Part shown: piece by piece, positions 25,672 through 35,390 of the stretch
Numbering within the stretch: position 1 is the first letter of the stretch
Layout of the letters: each line of letters begins with the position of its first letter
Origin: Bondarzewia mesenterica
Taxonomy: Eukaryota > Basidiomycota > Agaricomycetes > Russulales > Bondarzewiaceae
Direction of reading: 5' to 3'
Length of the DNA stretch: 35,390 nucleotides
Assembly (NCBI GenBank): GCA_004802705.1
Contig: SGPL01000214.1
Coordinates: 1-35,390, forward strand
Program-made: the position numbers and the translations under genes
Notes under the pieces: generated by a model
The model's database searches: none
What the model saw: the letters and a program-made list of their open reading frames with translations, nothing else
What the model was told of the DNA's origin: nothing

Positions 25672-27955
25672 TTATTCCGCCGCCCTTCCAACATTTACCG
25701 TGATTCTCGACTTCGTGGGCCCGGCTCCGTGCCCGTCGAACTTCAAAGTCGCAGAAACGCCCTTCGTCAGGAAGGATGGGTTGATCGCCACCGTATCGTC
25801 GACGACCTACAGATCCGCTCAAGTGAGCGATTTGGTGAAGGACGGGGACAGAACGAAGAGGATCAAACCTTGGAGAAATGTTTCAGCCTGCTAGGAACAA
25901 TAAGGACGTCGGGAGCGTAGCCCGCAGAGTCATCAGGACACAGGTCCAGGCTTTTGGAATGGGATACGTCGAGGTTGACCTCATGCGAGAGGTCGACGGG
26001 GACTGGAAATATTGGATAAAAACTGCACAAATCATTGGTAAGGAGTGAAACTAAAGACTTGCAGGAATTCATACCTTCTCTGCTGTAACAGGTGTCGACA
26101 TGTGTTTGCCATCGTATCGGTTCCATTGTCTTCCGACCCAGTAGCTATCGTATCGACCTCCTCCACACGTTTGACTAGTTCCTCCTTTCGGAGGTGGAAC
26201 AGGACGTCGACGCTGCTGACGGCGAAGTTGATGCCGTTGACGGAAAATTGGCATGGGTTTGGAAGTAAAAGGATGCGCTGCGACCATAGATTGTCAGCAT
26301 ACGAGGCTTTCATAACGAGACGGGAATTGACTCACAGGGTCTTTAGAAAACTCGGCGCCAAGCTCGCTTTGTGGGTATACGACGTGTTGGCTGATGATAT
26401 CCCGCACGCTCGGGATGAGGAGGACGAGGCTATCCGGTGACACGTCAAGGAAGTCACGCAAATTCTCGGTGAAACGAGTGAAGAACATGTCGACAGGAGT
26501 TTCGTCAATATCGCCAGATTTCAGCTGTGGGTGATTTGAATCAATGAATGGACCGATCTGTGTTTGGCAAGCTTTTAGAACAGTGCATGATCGACGAATA
26601 ATAAAATATGCGAACAAGCAAAACAAGTGTAGGTTTTTGGGATTTTATAGATTGCAGGAATGTCAACCAAGGCTGGTATCGAAGGTCTGCATCAGGGGTA
26701 TATGGCCCACTTGCGATAACCATGGAAAAAGATGTATCTCGCGAGTCTGGCTTCAATACGCTTGGATTTGCATGTGACGGCTTCAGCGGCGGAAGCTAGA
26801 AACCCACTTTATCAATTAAGATGTCTTAAAGAGCGGAGAAGGAGCTCAAGCCAACCGTAAGGATCTCGCTGGCTAGAAACCAGCCTCCACCCCCATTCTT
26901 CCCCTTCAAAGCTACAATGGCTCCTGGAAACAAGCCAAACCCACTCATCCCCTTCAGTCCTGATCGGACCTTAACGTGAGGACCGAACTTGAGTGGCACT
27001 CTGACACCGGAACCCATCATGCGTGAGGATTCCAGGCAAAGACTGGCTTCGTTCAGCTTCACGGCACCAGATGAAGACGACTCCGAGTCAAGGGTAATAC
27101 GTCCTACGATAAAAATTTCATCCTGGTAAGAACATGAGTTGGATATAGGTCAATGCGGAAAGCAGAGAGCGCACGTCTGTTGAAGCCGAAGGGTCGCCCA
27201 GCTCGGAGATCCCGTAGTGCTCCTTGACTAGCTCGCCGAAATCGTCAATACGATCGTCCAGCACTATGTGGAATTGCGAACTTTTTTAAGAGAAAAGGTC
27301 CGTTTCATGTATACATCGAAACCCAACAAACCTTCACTACGCTCCGATATCTTCTCGTACATGTATCTGTCTATCGGTCAATGTGGTCAAGTCTGGCTTC
27401 GGAAAAAAATAATGCTATGTCACTTACAAGAGTGTTTTCCCTTCGAAACCTCATCATCCTGATATTGAAACGAGACTTTGCTCGGTCCCGCCCTCCTGTT
27501 ATCGCTCGATGATGCAAATCGATCCCCAAGCGCAGGCTTAACCAAGCCGATTTCAGGGAAACCTGCATTTCGTCGAGGTGCCAACCCAAGTATTCCAGCA
27601 CCTCTTCCTCTAACCGCTCGATTTAGATCGGGTCTTTTACTAGAAGCCTTCGCCGCCTTGGTGAGTTCGCTCTGCAAGAGACTCCTGATGGCGTGTACGG
27701 TGTCCTTGTTGATGATCCTAGCACCTGCAGCTGAGTTCGAGATCACCAGCGATTCCCACTTGTAGTAAAGATCGATTGGGCTGATATTAAATGTTTTGCA
27801 GAGACCGGCACCTGTGAAGACGCGTCAGAACGCGTCGCGACACGTGGACTTCGCGGCATACATTGTTGGAGGAAAGCATCGTCAGATCCAGGTGTTGTAC
27901 TGAATGCTGAAGCTAATTCTTCTGTGAGGTTTGTTATATTGGACGCCGGTTGCAT
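25672..27955 (-). CDS. POL12: DNA polymerase alpha-primase subunit B (POL12/POLA2), about 588 aa
   Basis: Regulatory B subunit of polymerase alpha-primase, needed to start DNA replication. Minus-strand exons: 27955-27862, 27811-27428, 27370-27332, 27263-27175, 27122-26856, 26795-26616, 26557-26336, 26277-26075, 26022-25869, 25806-25672; frames agree throughout. The N-terminal helical domain (FLQQCAGLCKTF, SPIDLYYKWESL) is followed by a low-complexity linker and the family block RYMYEKISERSEVLDDRID. An OB-like region follows (about 205-300, GRITLDSE), then the inactive calcineurin-like phosphoesterase domain with GPFIDSNHP, FTENLRDFL and LLLPNPCQFSVNGINFAVSS, where metal-binding residues are degenerate as in all B subunits. 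The C-terminus ends VNVGRAAE. The start is the first ATG; it lies 254 bp from the divergent SET gene. Confidence 0.95.
27820..27846. promoter_or_regulatory. Two MluI cell-cycle boxes and an E-box inside POL12 intron 1
   Basis: Two perfect ACGCGT motifs at 27820-27825 and 27830-27835 lie ten bases apart, one helical turn, followed by CACGTG at 27841-27846. All fall inside the 50-nt first intron of POL12. In yeasts MBF binds ACGCGT in promoters of S-phase genes, POL12 among them, so the motif suits the gene. Whether an intronic position works here is inference. Confidence 0.45.
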
Positions 27956-28209
27956 GTCAGTCAGCAAGGACGAGAAAATAAGAGGGAAGGGATGATGGAG
28001 TGATGGTCGGACAGTTGTGCACTGGTGGTGGTTTGGAGGAGGCTGCGTGCGAATCGATTCCTCGTGCGAGACGCGACGGCACGTGCCACGCGCGACCCTC
28101 CGTGACGGTCGTGACTTACTAGTAGTACCTTTGTTCTACCTACTTCGCTTCATATCCTGCCTCGCCCTATTACGATCACCATTCATTTAGAGAGACCTGC
28201 TGGACGTGC
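27956..28209. promoter_or_regulatory. Divergent promoter between POL12 and the SET methyltransferase
   Basis: A 254-bp spacer between two outward start codons. It contains ACGCGA (28071-28076), CACGTG (28080-28085) and ACGCGC (28088-28093), i.e. two MCB-like cores flanking an E-box within 23 bp. These could link both genes to S phase, which fits replication and heterochromatin copying. No TATA box is evident. The function is inferred from the motif only. Confidence 0.5.
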
Positions 28210-30355
28210 ATGGCCCGTTGGACGGGTAGGTCTTTGATCGCGTGTCTAGTGAGATGAAGCTCATACGGTCAACCAAGATCGCTTAGAACCATACCTGGAC
28301 TCTCCCAGCCCAGAAGAAATTTGGACCGATGATGGAGACGGTGTACAATGGCCAGTGGAAGGCATTGTGGGGGAAGAGATAAATATGTATGGTCAGCGCC
28401 GGTACGTCATCGCTCGAAAATGCTAACATTGTCAGTGTTGTTCACTAGTTTCCAAGATATGAGGTCTGTGTCAAGTGCAATCGCCATGAAAGGCACATCC
28501 TGATACAGCACTGTAGGTCCGTTGGTCTGGCTGGCAGAGAAAGGATGAGACCAGCACAACTTGGGAGAAGCAGATACCCGACATCCCAGATCTCATTGAG
28601 AGATGGAACGTGAAACTCGAGGACCAACGCCATTTGCTAGCTGCTGAGGACGAGACCATCCGACTTGCCCCGCGTGTGCTCAGACCCGTGTACGACATGC
28701 TGACCGCAGAGAGCTCCGAGGCCCGGGTGGAAAAACTACAGCGGCGGCGCCGGTCGGGCAAGAATCCGTACGCGAACTGGGACGACATCGTAACACAGGC
28801 CCACACACAGCGCCAGGAAGGTGAGCAGCGCGACAGTGATGAACCGAGGCCGGTTCGAGCGCTGCCTCGGCGAGNGCGCACCAGCGCTTCACATATTTCT
28901 TCTCAACCCAGTTCGAGCGCACCGCGTTGGAGCTCCGCGCGGGGTTCAGGTGCACCTGTTTCTCGATCCAAGAGAGTCATATTGCAAGAGAGATGGAACA
29001 AAGTTATTAACAGGACAGGCGCTGCGCCCATCCACATAGTCAATGACGTTGATGCTGAGGAAATCCCGCAACTGCCAGAAGACTTCCGATACATGGAGAC
29101 AGGCTACGTATAGTGAGTCTGTTTTGCTTGATGTGTGGAGTAGTCACTATTGACCAATCTGTTTTAGCCCTTCTGATGTAGAACAACCAGATCCGGGAGC
29201 ACTTGTTGGCTGCGACTGCAGTCCTGTTTGTGAATCTGCCGCTGATTGCGAATGCCAGAAGGTGGCAGATCCAGGAAGTGACGAAGACAGACATCCAGAA
29301 TATGCCTATTCATCATCGGTAACCAAAACTCTTCGCAATCCCTACTCTGCCCTCGCACATTCGACGGACTGACGCCTGCACAGGGTTTACTTTTAGTTGA
29401 CTTGCCAAGGGGTTTTGAAGTTATTGAATGCAACCAAGTAGGCGGTTCATCTTTCGCATGTGTATACTGACTTATAGCATCCTAGAACTGCTCTTGCAGC
29501 AGTAGATGTCGGAATCGTATAGCCCAGAGGCCACGAAATGTAGCGTTGGAGGTCTTCAAAACACAGATGCATGGATGGGGTGTCCGCTCGCCGATTGCCA
29601 TTCGCAAGGGCAAAGTTCTAGGATACTACACCGGGTGAGTTTATGAAACTTTTGTCTGCAAGTCGTACTGAACGTGTGCACCCACAAAGTGAACTTATGT
29701 CAGTACTGCTTTGACGTTCTGAATTCACTTGTTGTCAGTCGAATAATGCGAACTCTCTCAGCCATCGCAAAGCAGCTGAAGAAGATGGCATCGAGAAGAC
29801 CTATATTTTTGATCTTGACGGGCGGGAAAGCAAGGAAGACGACGAAAATGATTTCAATTTTTTCTCCGTTGACGCGTATCATCAAGGTCGGTCGTTCACT
29901 TCCATATGTTAAATAGACTGAGTGTCTAAGTTCTTGGTTCCGGTATGGATAGGCAACTGGACACGATTCATAAAGTGAGTCTGCCATGTGGCAGAGATCT
30001 CCAATGTTTAATCACTACGATCTAGCCACTCCTGCGATCCGAACTTGCGCGTTTATAGCGTCATCTTTGACACAGTCCCTGAGGTAAGTTCCGTGCGTGT
30101 GTTTTTGGGATGGATTTAATCATTGCTATTGCATGCATGTAGATGAACACACCCTACCATGCATTCGTTGCAATCAAGGATATTCCCCCGCACACCGAGT
30201 TGACGTTCGATTACAATCCACAGTTTGACGAGGAGTCGCGGGCGAAAAAGCGCAAGGGAAAAGGAAAACTGAGAGATAAACTGCCGCCAGGTGCGATCGA
30301 ATGCATGTGCGGAAAGGATAGCTGTAGAGGGATGGTTTTCATCACCTGTCATTGA
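28210..30355 (+). CDS. CLR4: Chromodomain-SET histone H3K9 methyltransferase (Clr4/SUV39 type), about 516 aa
   Basis: Nuclear enzyme expected to write H3K9 methylation for heterochromatin. Exons: 28210-28225, 28278-28401, 28457-28463, 28517-29112, 29168-29318, 29384-29437, 29486-29634, 29690-29702, 29739-29886, 29953-29974, 30026-30083, 30143-30355. The chromodomain spans about 28-75, from WPVEGIVGEEI through RYEVRWSGW to TSTTWEKQ; its middle is encoded by a 7-nt microexon. A basic, disordered linker follows, with one N at 28875. Pre-SET cysteines appear as GCDCSPVC, CECQK and CNQNCSCSSRCRNR. The SET core has GWGVRS, LGYYTGE, NWTRFINHSCDPN and ELTFDYN, and the post-SET is CMCGKDSC. All catalytic motifs are present. 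Chromodomain plus pre-SET/SET/post-SET is specific for the Clr4/SUV39 class. The short 36-nt intron at 29703-29738 is the least certain junction. Confidence 0.95.
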
Positions 30356-30754
30356 TATTCTTTGTGTTGTTAATCCGATATGTAGTATGTACTTTATGAT
30401 CCTCGGAACGTTCATTGAGTGCTATGATTCACTTTTTTTTCAAGTTGTCGATCAAATGGTTACTTAGGCTATCTTATCTGGAGTAACACATTTTCCCGAT
30501 GTAAAGTATAGTTTGAACAGGCACGTAGCATGATTCCTACGGTTTCAGCGAGCCATACTTACATACAGTATGTCGAGACGCTGTTAACTGGGACTCTTTG
30601 TCGGTCACTTTTGTAACTTAATTCGTACTTACTCGGTTTCCTCTTTGGGACACACCACGTGCACTGACGTCGTCTCATAGGTCCCGCTCCTGAGGCCTGA
30701 GCACTCGTTTTGTCCACTTACCTTCTCTATCCATTTCTCTACCTCGTTCAAATC
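30356..30754. other. Intergenic region between the SET gene and CWF19
   Basis: AT-rich spacer with short poly-T runs, for example at about 30433. It holds the 3' UTR of the SET gene and the promoter of the splicing-factor gene. No open frame of note and no repeat was seen. Confidence 0.55.
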
Positions 30755-33617
30755 ATGGGTGACGAAGACAAACGATCTGACACTAGACATCATCACAAAA
30801 ATAAGGGCAATGAACATGAATACAAGTCAAAAAAACGACACCGACACAATGACACCGAGGAGAGACGCAAGCACAAAAAGCGCAAGGAGAAGTCGGCGGA
30901 CAAACTTGATATAGTGGATGACGACCCGAATGACGAGGACATGTGGGTAGAGAAGAACATAGACATGGAAGGGGAACGCGTATGTCCATCGTATCAGTTG
31001 CTGTCCCTCAAGTTCGACCCATCCCTTATTTTTAGCTGCTTGCAACTGATATACCAACTGCTGAAAGCCTCGACTTGACTTCACGTGCTTACACTAAACC
31101 CGAAGATCCACCCCTGCCACCTTCTATTACGGCAGAATCCTCGTTGAAGCGCGATGAGTGGATGCTGGAGCCGCCCCTCACCAGCATCACTGTGCCCTCA
31201 GAGAAGTTGCAAATACAGCTTCCAACGGGCGATGAGTCGCTAACGGAGGAGTATGGCGAGCCATCTCAAAACACGCGGCACCTTAAAGGAGGCGTCGATT
31301 TCTTCTCGACTCTCGGGTCGGAGAGACCGAAAAAGCCTCAACCTAATCGTCCAAATCCTGACCAGGTCAGTTTTTCAATTTTTGGATTGTCGTATCATTC
31401 ATTACAACTTAATGTACCTTTAGCTTTCAATTAGCTCCAAGGAGCTGAATACCCAGCTGAAAGAAGGTAAATCCCCCCGTGGAATACACTGAACCTCCAG
31501 TTGCATCCAAAGCACCCACTCCAGGTGGCCCCGGCTCGCAATGGCGCATGATGCGTCTCCGACGCGTCTACGAGACGGCAGAAGATGAAAACCGCCCTCT
31601 TGAAGAAGTTGCTATCGACCGCTTCGGCTCGTTAGAAGCATTCGAGCAGGCGAAGGAGGAGCGCCGCATCCTCGACGAGCGGGAGGGACGTCGGGCGGGC
31701 AAGGGGAAGGTTCGCGAGAGGAACCGGGATAGCTTTGGGAGGGGTGGAGAGAAGGGCTTTATGTTCAGCGATATCAGTGGGAGTGGGACATCTAGTCGGA
31801 GTTCGAGCTTCAAACGGCCTGGCGGTGTCGAAGGCAGTGGTCGTTCAACACCGACACCGTATGTTGCTCCTCCAGCGCGTCAGCGGTTTGACTCTTTGCG
31901 TCTACCATCGCAGGCTAGTACTCCCGGTTCCCGGCCGCATACACCCATCCCATCCGTCATGACACCGCAGATTGCATCGTCTTCGAAAGTGCGGTCGCTT
32001 TCTCCTTCGTCGCTCAATAAGTTGCAGGCCAAGGTCCTTCGTGCTAAGCTCACGAATGCGCCGGAGGCTGAGTCGTTAGAAAAAGAGTATGAGGAGGCGT
32101 TGAAGAGGGCGAATGGAGGTGATGACGGCCAGGATGGTGTACGAACGCGCGTTGAGGTTCTGCCTACACTCGATGCGCGGGGACGGATGTATGATGTCGG
32201 ACACGGTAAGAACGACGGTCCGCTCCCACCTGGAAACCGGAAGAAGAAAGAGAAGGTCGGTCGATTCTTCTGTCAGATCAGCAACATTGTTTACGGATTC
32301 TGTCCAATGCAAAGGTTGAGACTCGAGATCCCAAAACGGGTGACATTGTACGATACAATGCCGATGATGACACTCAGACGCTGGGAGATCTGCTCAGGGA
32401 GGAGAGGTTCGGTGCTGGTATTGCGGACCAAAAGAACTTGGACATGCAGTTTGCCAGGTCAATTACGACAGACGGCGGTTTCCAGGTACGTGTGCACCCA
32501 ATCAGCGACAGCAAGAAATTTTAAAAATTGTTTTTAAGAACGACCTAGAGTATATGGATGACAACGCTGAGCGGCTGGGTCGGCAGAAAATGCGTTCGGA
32601 TGCCATGAAACGCCAATTCGCCATCAACGGTCGGTTTTCTTGATGATTGCGCGGCGATGATCTAAAGTTCTTTTTCAGACTACAAGCGCACTCAGAAAGC
32701 TCTAGCATCATGTCCATTTTGCTATGGAGAAGATGATTCTCTTCCTAAGGCTCCTGTGATTGCACTGGGCACGAGAGTTTACTTGTCTTGTACGACACAA
32801 GAGGAGCTTGTCCCCGGTCACTGCCTTATCGTCCCAATACAGCATCATTTAACTCTGTTAGAGGGCGACGACGATGTCTGGGACGAAGTGCGGGTGTGTC
32901 TATGATGCTAATTTTTTGCCCTAATCATTTCTCACAAACAAATTGATCCCAACAGAATTTCATGAAGAGCGTGATGCAGATGTATGCGGAGCAGGACAAG
33001 GGCGTAGTCTTCTACGAGACAGTCATCTCTTTGAAGTGGCAGAAACATTCATACATCGAATGTGTACCTGTTCCTTGGGAACAGTTCGATCTCCTGCCCG
33101 GTTATTTCAAGGTGAACCATCTATTGATGTGTTGCTGATATTCTTGAATTGACCTTGTGTCCTGTAGGAATCTATTATGATGAGTGAGGCGGAATGGTCT
33201 CAACATAAAAAGCTTATCGACTTCTCCGAGCGTGGTGGCTTCCGACGGATGATGGTTCCTAACCTGCCTTACTTTATGGTACAGTTTGATTACAAAGGCG
33301 AAAAAGGGTACGGACACGTCATCGAGAGCTCAGGTGGTGGCGGCGAGGAGGAAGAGCCGATGGATGAGGGAGAAAAAGGCGGTGGAGATTTTCCTCTGTG
33401 CGTGTCCCCGAAACGAAAAGTACGATGTCGATCAACTCATTCAGGTTCTTTGCCTAGGTTCTTTGCGAGCGAGATCATTGGCAATGTGCTTGACCTCGAA
33501 CCGCGTCGATGGCGACACCCGAGGCGGCTCGATTTCCGACAGAACAGGGAGCGAGTGGCGAAGTTCAAGAAATCTTACGACAAGTATGATTGGACGGGTA
33601 TGATTGGGCGAGGATGA
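30755..33617 (+). CDS. CWF19: CWF19-like splicing/debranching-associated protein (about 791 aa)
   Basis: Nuclear protein of the Cwf19/CWF19L family, linked to late spliceosomes and intron lariat turnover. Exons: 30755-30979, 31036-31365, 31424-31466, 31501 (or 31513)-32255, 32315-32485, 32539-32629, 32679-32893, 32956-33111, 33168-33397, 33458-33617. The N-terminus is Lys/His/Glu-rich and disordered (KSKKRHRHNDTEERRKHKKR). The family block PTPGGPGSQWRMMRLRRVYE follows. The C-terminal half holds the two CwfJ domains: CPFCYGEDD (zinc-like Cys pair, about residue 549), the HIT-like GHCLIVPIQHH, WQKHSYIECVPVPW, then FASEIIGNVL and the closing YDKYDWTGMI. Intron 3 would be 34 or 46 nt depending on the acceptor; the shorter keeps VASK before APTPGGPG, which reads well, but is unusually short. 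Confidence 0.93.
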
Positions 33618-33964
33618 TGTTGTAAGGGAGTGACTGTGATCTGATCATGGTATTTTTTGCTATGAATCTGTACTGTAAGTTATATCATGCTCGGACATAT
33701 CCTCGGTTTCTGTCTGGTGGTCCCTTGCAATTGGGTAAAATGTATTATTTCCGACACGACTCGTTCCGTTGTACTTACGGGGCACCTGCTTGCAATTGAG
33801 CTGCATGAACCTTCGGACATACAGTCCGAATTGCTCAAGCAAATGGTCACCTGCTCTCAATCGGACCTACTTGCTCTCACCATGTGCATGTGCATGATCA
33901 CCTGAAGCCAGTTTGGTATATCCATACAACTTGCTTTTCAAACTGATTTTTTTTCCAATAAATT
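33618..33964. other. Intergenic region before the CLYBL-like gene
   Basis: Short spacer with the CWF19 3' end and the promoter of the next gene. It includes a poly-T run near 33948 followed by CCAATAAA just before the start codon. A 72-codon open frame at 33687-33905 shows no family resemblance and is taken as chance. Confidence 0.5.
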
Positions 33965-35390
33965 ATGGCGCATAGGTCCTCAGTTTCTCTCCTGTTTCGC
34001 GGAACGAGTCTGAGTTTATCGCCACGGGTTGTCATTGATGCAGGCTTGCAAGTGCGGTGGTCAGCGCGACGTGCCTCTTCCGTGGCTAGTCAGGAAGAGC
34101 CTGTTTCTCTCAGACGTTCATATCTATATGGTTCGTTGATCAACGATGATCGCTATTTTCCTACAACCAGACCATAGCAGAGCATCTCATGACCCTGTAC
34201 AGTGCCCACGTCTTCTGAGCGCATGCTCAAGAAGTCTCTGACCACCAAGTCAGATATCATCATTTATGACTTAGAGGACAGTGTCGCGCCGTCCGAGGCG
34301 GACAAGACGAGCGCACGAGAGAGACTGACGGAATTCTTGACTGTACGTCTCAGCGTCATCTTCGTCGTGCGCGTCTAGCATACTCAAATCCATGTGACTG
34401 GTCAGAAAACCCCAGCTCACCTTCTTCCCCGCCCCGAGCGCATCGCGGTGCGCATCAACTCCACCGGCACGCCGTTTTTTGAACGCGATATCGACCAAGC
34501 AGTCAGCATCTCTTCCCAACGGCTATCTACGCTCCCTTGATTTTTCTGCTAAATACGCTACATCCACAGCTCCGCATCCCTTCGATTCGGACGTTCATCC
34601 TTCCTAAGGTGAACTCCGTGCAGGACCTTCAAACGGTATCGAGCGCAATTGCCGTAGGGGGCACGCGTGATCCCATTCGACTGGTCGCGAGCATCGAGAG
34701 CGCGCGCGCACTATGGGGTATAGGAGAGATTGCCCGCTGGAGATCCGGAAACAATGCCTTACTCCCCGGGGGCGGTCAACTTGTAGCGTTGTTGGTAAGT
34801 GCGCTGCGACAGGGATGGTTCTGTTACGATTGTTGTGCTGATGCATATTTGATCTCGTTGGATGTAAGTAGTTCGCAGCAGAAGATTGTGAGCGTGTTTC
34901 AGGCCGGATGGCAGCGTCATCCGCATCCCGCACTGAATTTCGAACCTCACTATATTTTCACAGATTGTGCTGATACCGCCATCATTCGAACATCCTCTCG
35001 TACAGAACTTCTGTATGCCCGGTCGAGGATATCAGTTGCTGCGCGAGCATTTGGTCTCGAAGCTATCGACATGGTGCGTACTATTCTTCCGCATGTCGAT
35101 GTCAACGTTCATTGCTCAGCAGGTGTGCGTGAACTACAAAGACCTCGATTACTTGAAAGAAGAATGCGAAGATGGGAGACGACTAGGTTTCACTGGGAAG
35201 GTACCTTGTATCTCAACTGTTCGATCTAGGTCATGAGACTCACGCANGGTTCAGCAAGCCATTCATCCTACACAAGTAGATATAATCCAGTCCACCTTCG
35301 TCCCGACTGCGAAAGGTGCGTGCATCTTTTAGTTCATCGCTCTCATTCGGACGCCAATCATTCCCGCACACGTCCCCAGAAATNNNGCGC
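33965..35390 (+). CDS. Mitochondrial citrate lyase beta-like (CLYBL / HpcH-HpaI family) enzyme, 3' end cut by window
   Basis: TIM-barrel lyase of the CitE/CLYBL group; animal CLYBL is a citramalyl-CoA lyase, but the fungal substrate is not certain. Exons: 33965-34130, 34203-34342, 34406-34501, 34570-34794, 34872-34887, 34964-35073, 35123-35200, 35255-35315, and a fragment from about 35380. The first 40 residues are Ser/Arg-rich without acids at the start (LLFRGTSLSLSPRVV), like a mitochondrial presequence. Family motifs follow: SYLYVPTSSERMLKKS, IIYDLEDSVAP (metal-side acidic pair), RINSTGTPFF, FILPKVNS, LVASIESARAL, then FAAEDYCADT. The last is built from a 16-nt microexon. ARAFGLEAIDMVCVNYKD and QAIHPTQVDIIQSTFVPT close the visible part. 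Its end lies beyond the window, where N calls also occur. Confidence 0.92.

Overview
The window is nuclear DNA from a filamentous basidiomycete, most likely an Agaricomycete. Genes are dense and broken by many 45-70 nt GT-AG introns. The gene set is fungal: a fungal-type PKC1 with HR1-C2-C1-C1-kinase order, a DASH subunit, an SH3/WW Ras exchange factor, a multi-exon P450 and a hydrophobin-like secreted protein. I rebuilt exon structures by hand from splice signals, frame continuity and recognisable protein families. No rRNA, tRNA, CRISPR or clear transposon was seen.

Layout, left to right. 1-1487: mostly noncoding, with one doubtful small gene. 1488-5340 (+): EFL1/RIA1 ribosome-maturation GTPase. 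5624-10329 (+): CDC25-type RasGEF with an apparent 1-nt deletion near its end. 10776-12929 (-): cytochrome P450. 12930-15204: poor sequence peppered with N. 15205-15565 (+): DAD1. 15756-19620 (-): PKC1. 19798-21879 (+): uncharacterised acidic protein, head-to-head with PKC1. 22595-23157 (+): endosulfine/IGO1. 24307-24795 (+): hydrophobin-like protein. 25672-27955 (-): DNA polymerase alpha B subunit (POL12), head-to-head with 28210-30355 (+), a chromodomain/SET H3K9 methyltransferase of Clr4/SUV39 type. 30755-33617 (+): CWF19-like splicing factor. 33965 to window end (+): CLYBL/citrate lyase beta-like mitochondrial enzyme, cut by the window edge.

This is ordinary chromosomal housekeeping content, not an operon or mobile island, and I see no defence or biosynthetic system. 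Several genes belong to growth and cell-cycle control (RasGEF, PKC1, endosulfine, DAD1, POL12, Clr4), but nothing shows that their proximity matters. The points most worth a second look are the uncharacterised gene beside PKC1, two perfect MluI-type boxes inside POL12 intron 1, microexons carrying signature residues in the SET and CLYBL genes, an in-frame stop overlapping a splice donor in the endosulfine gene, the RasGEF frameshift, and a ten-cysteine hydrophobin-like protein.
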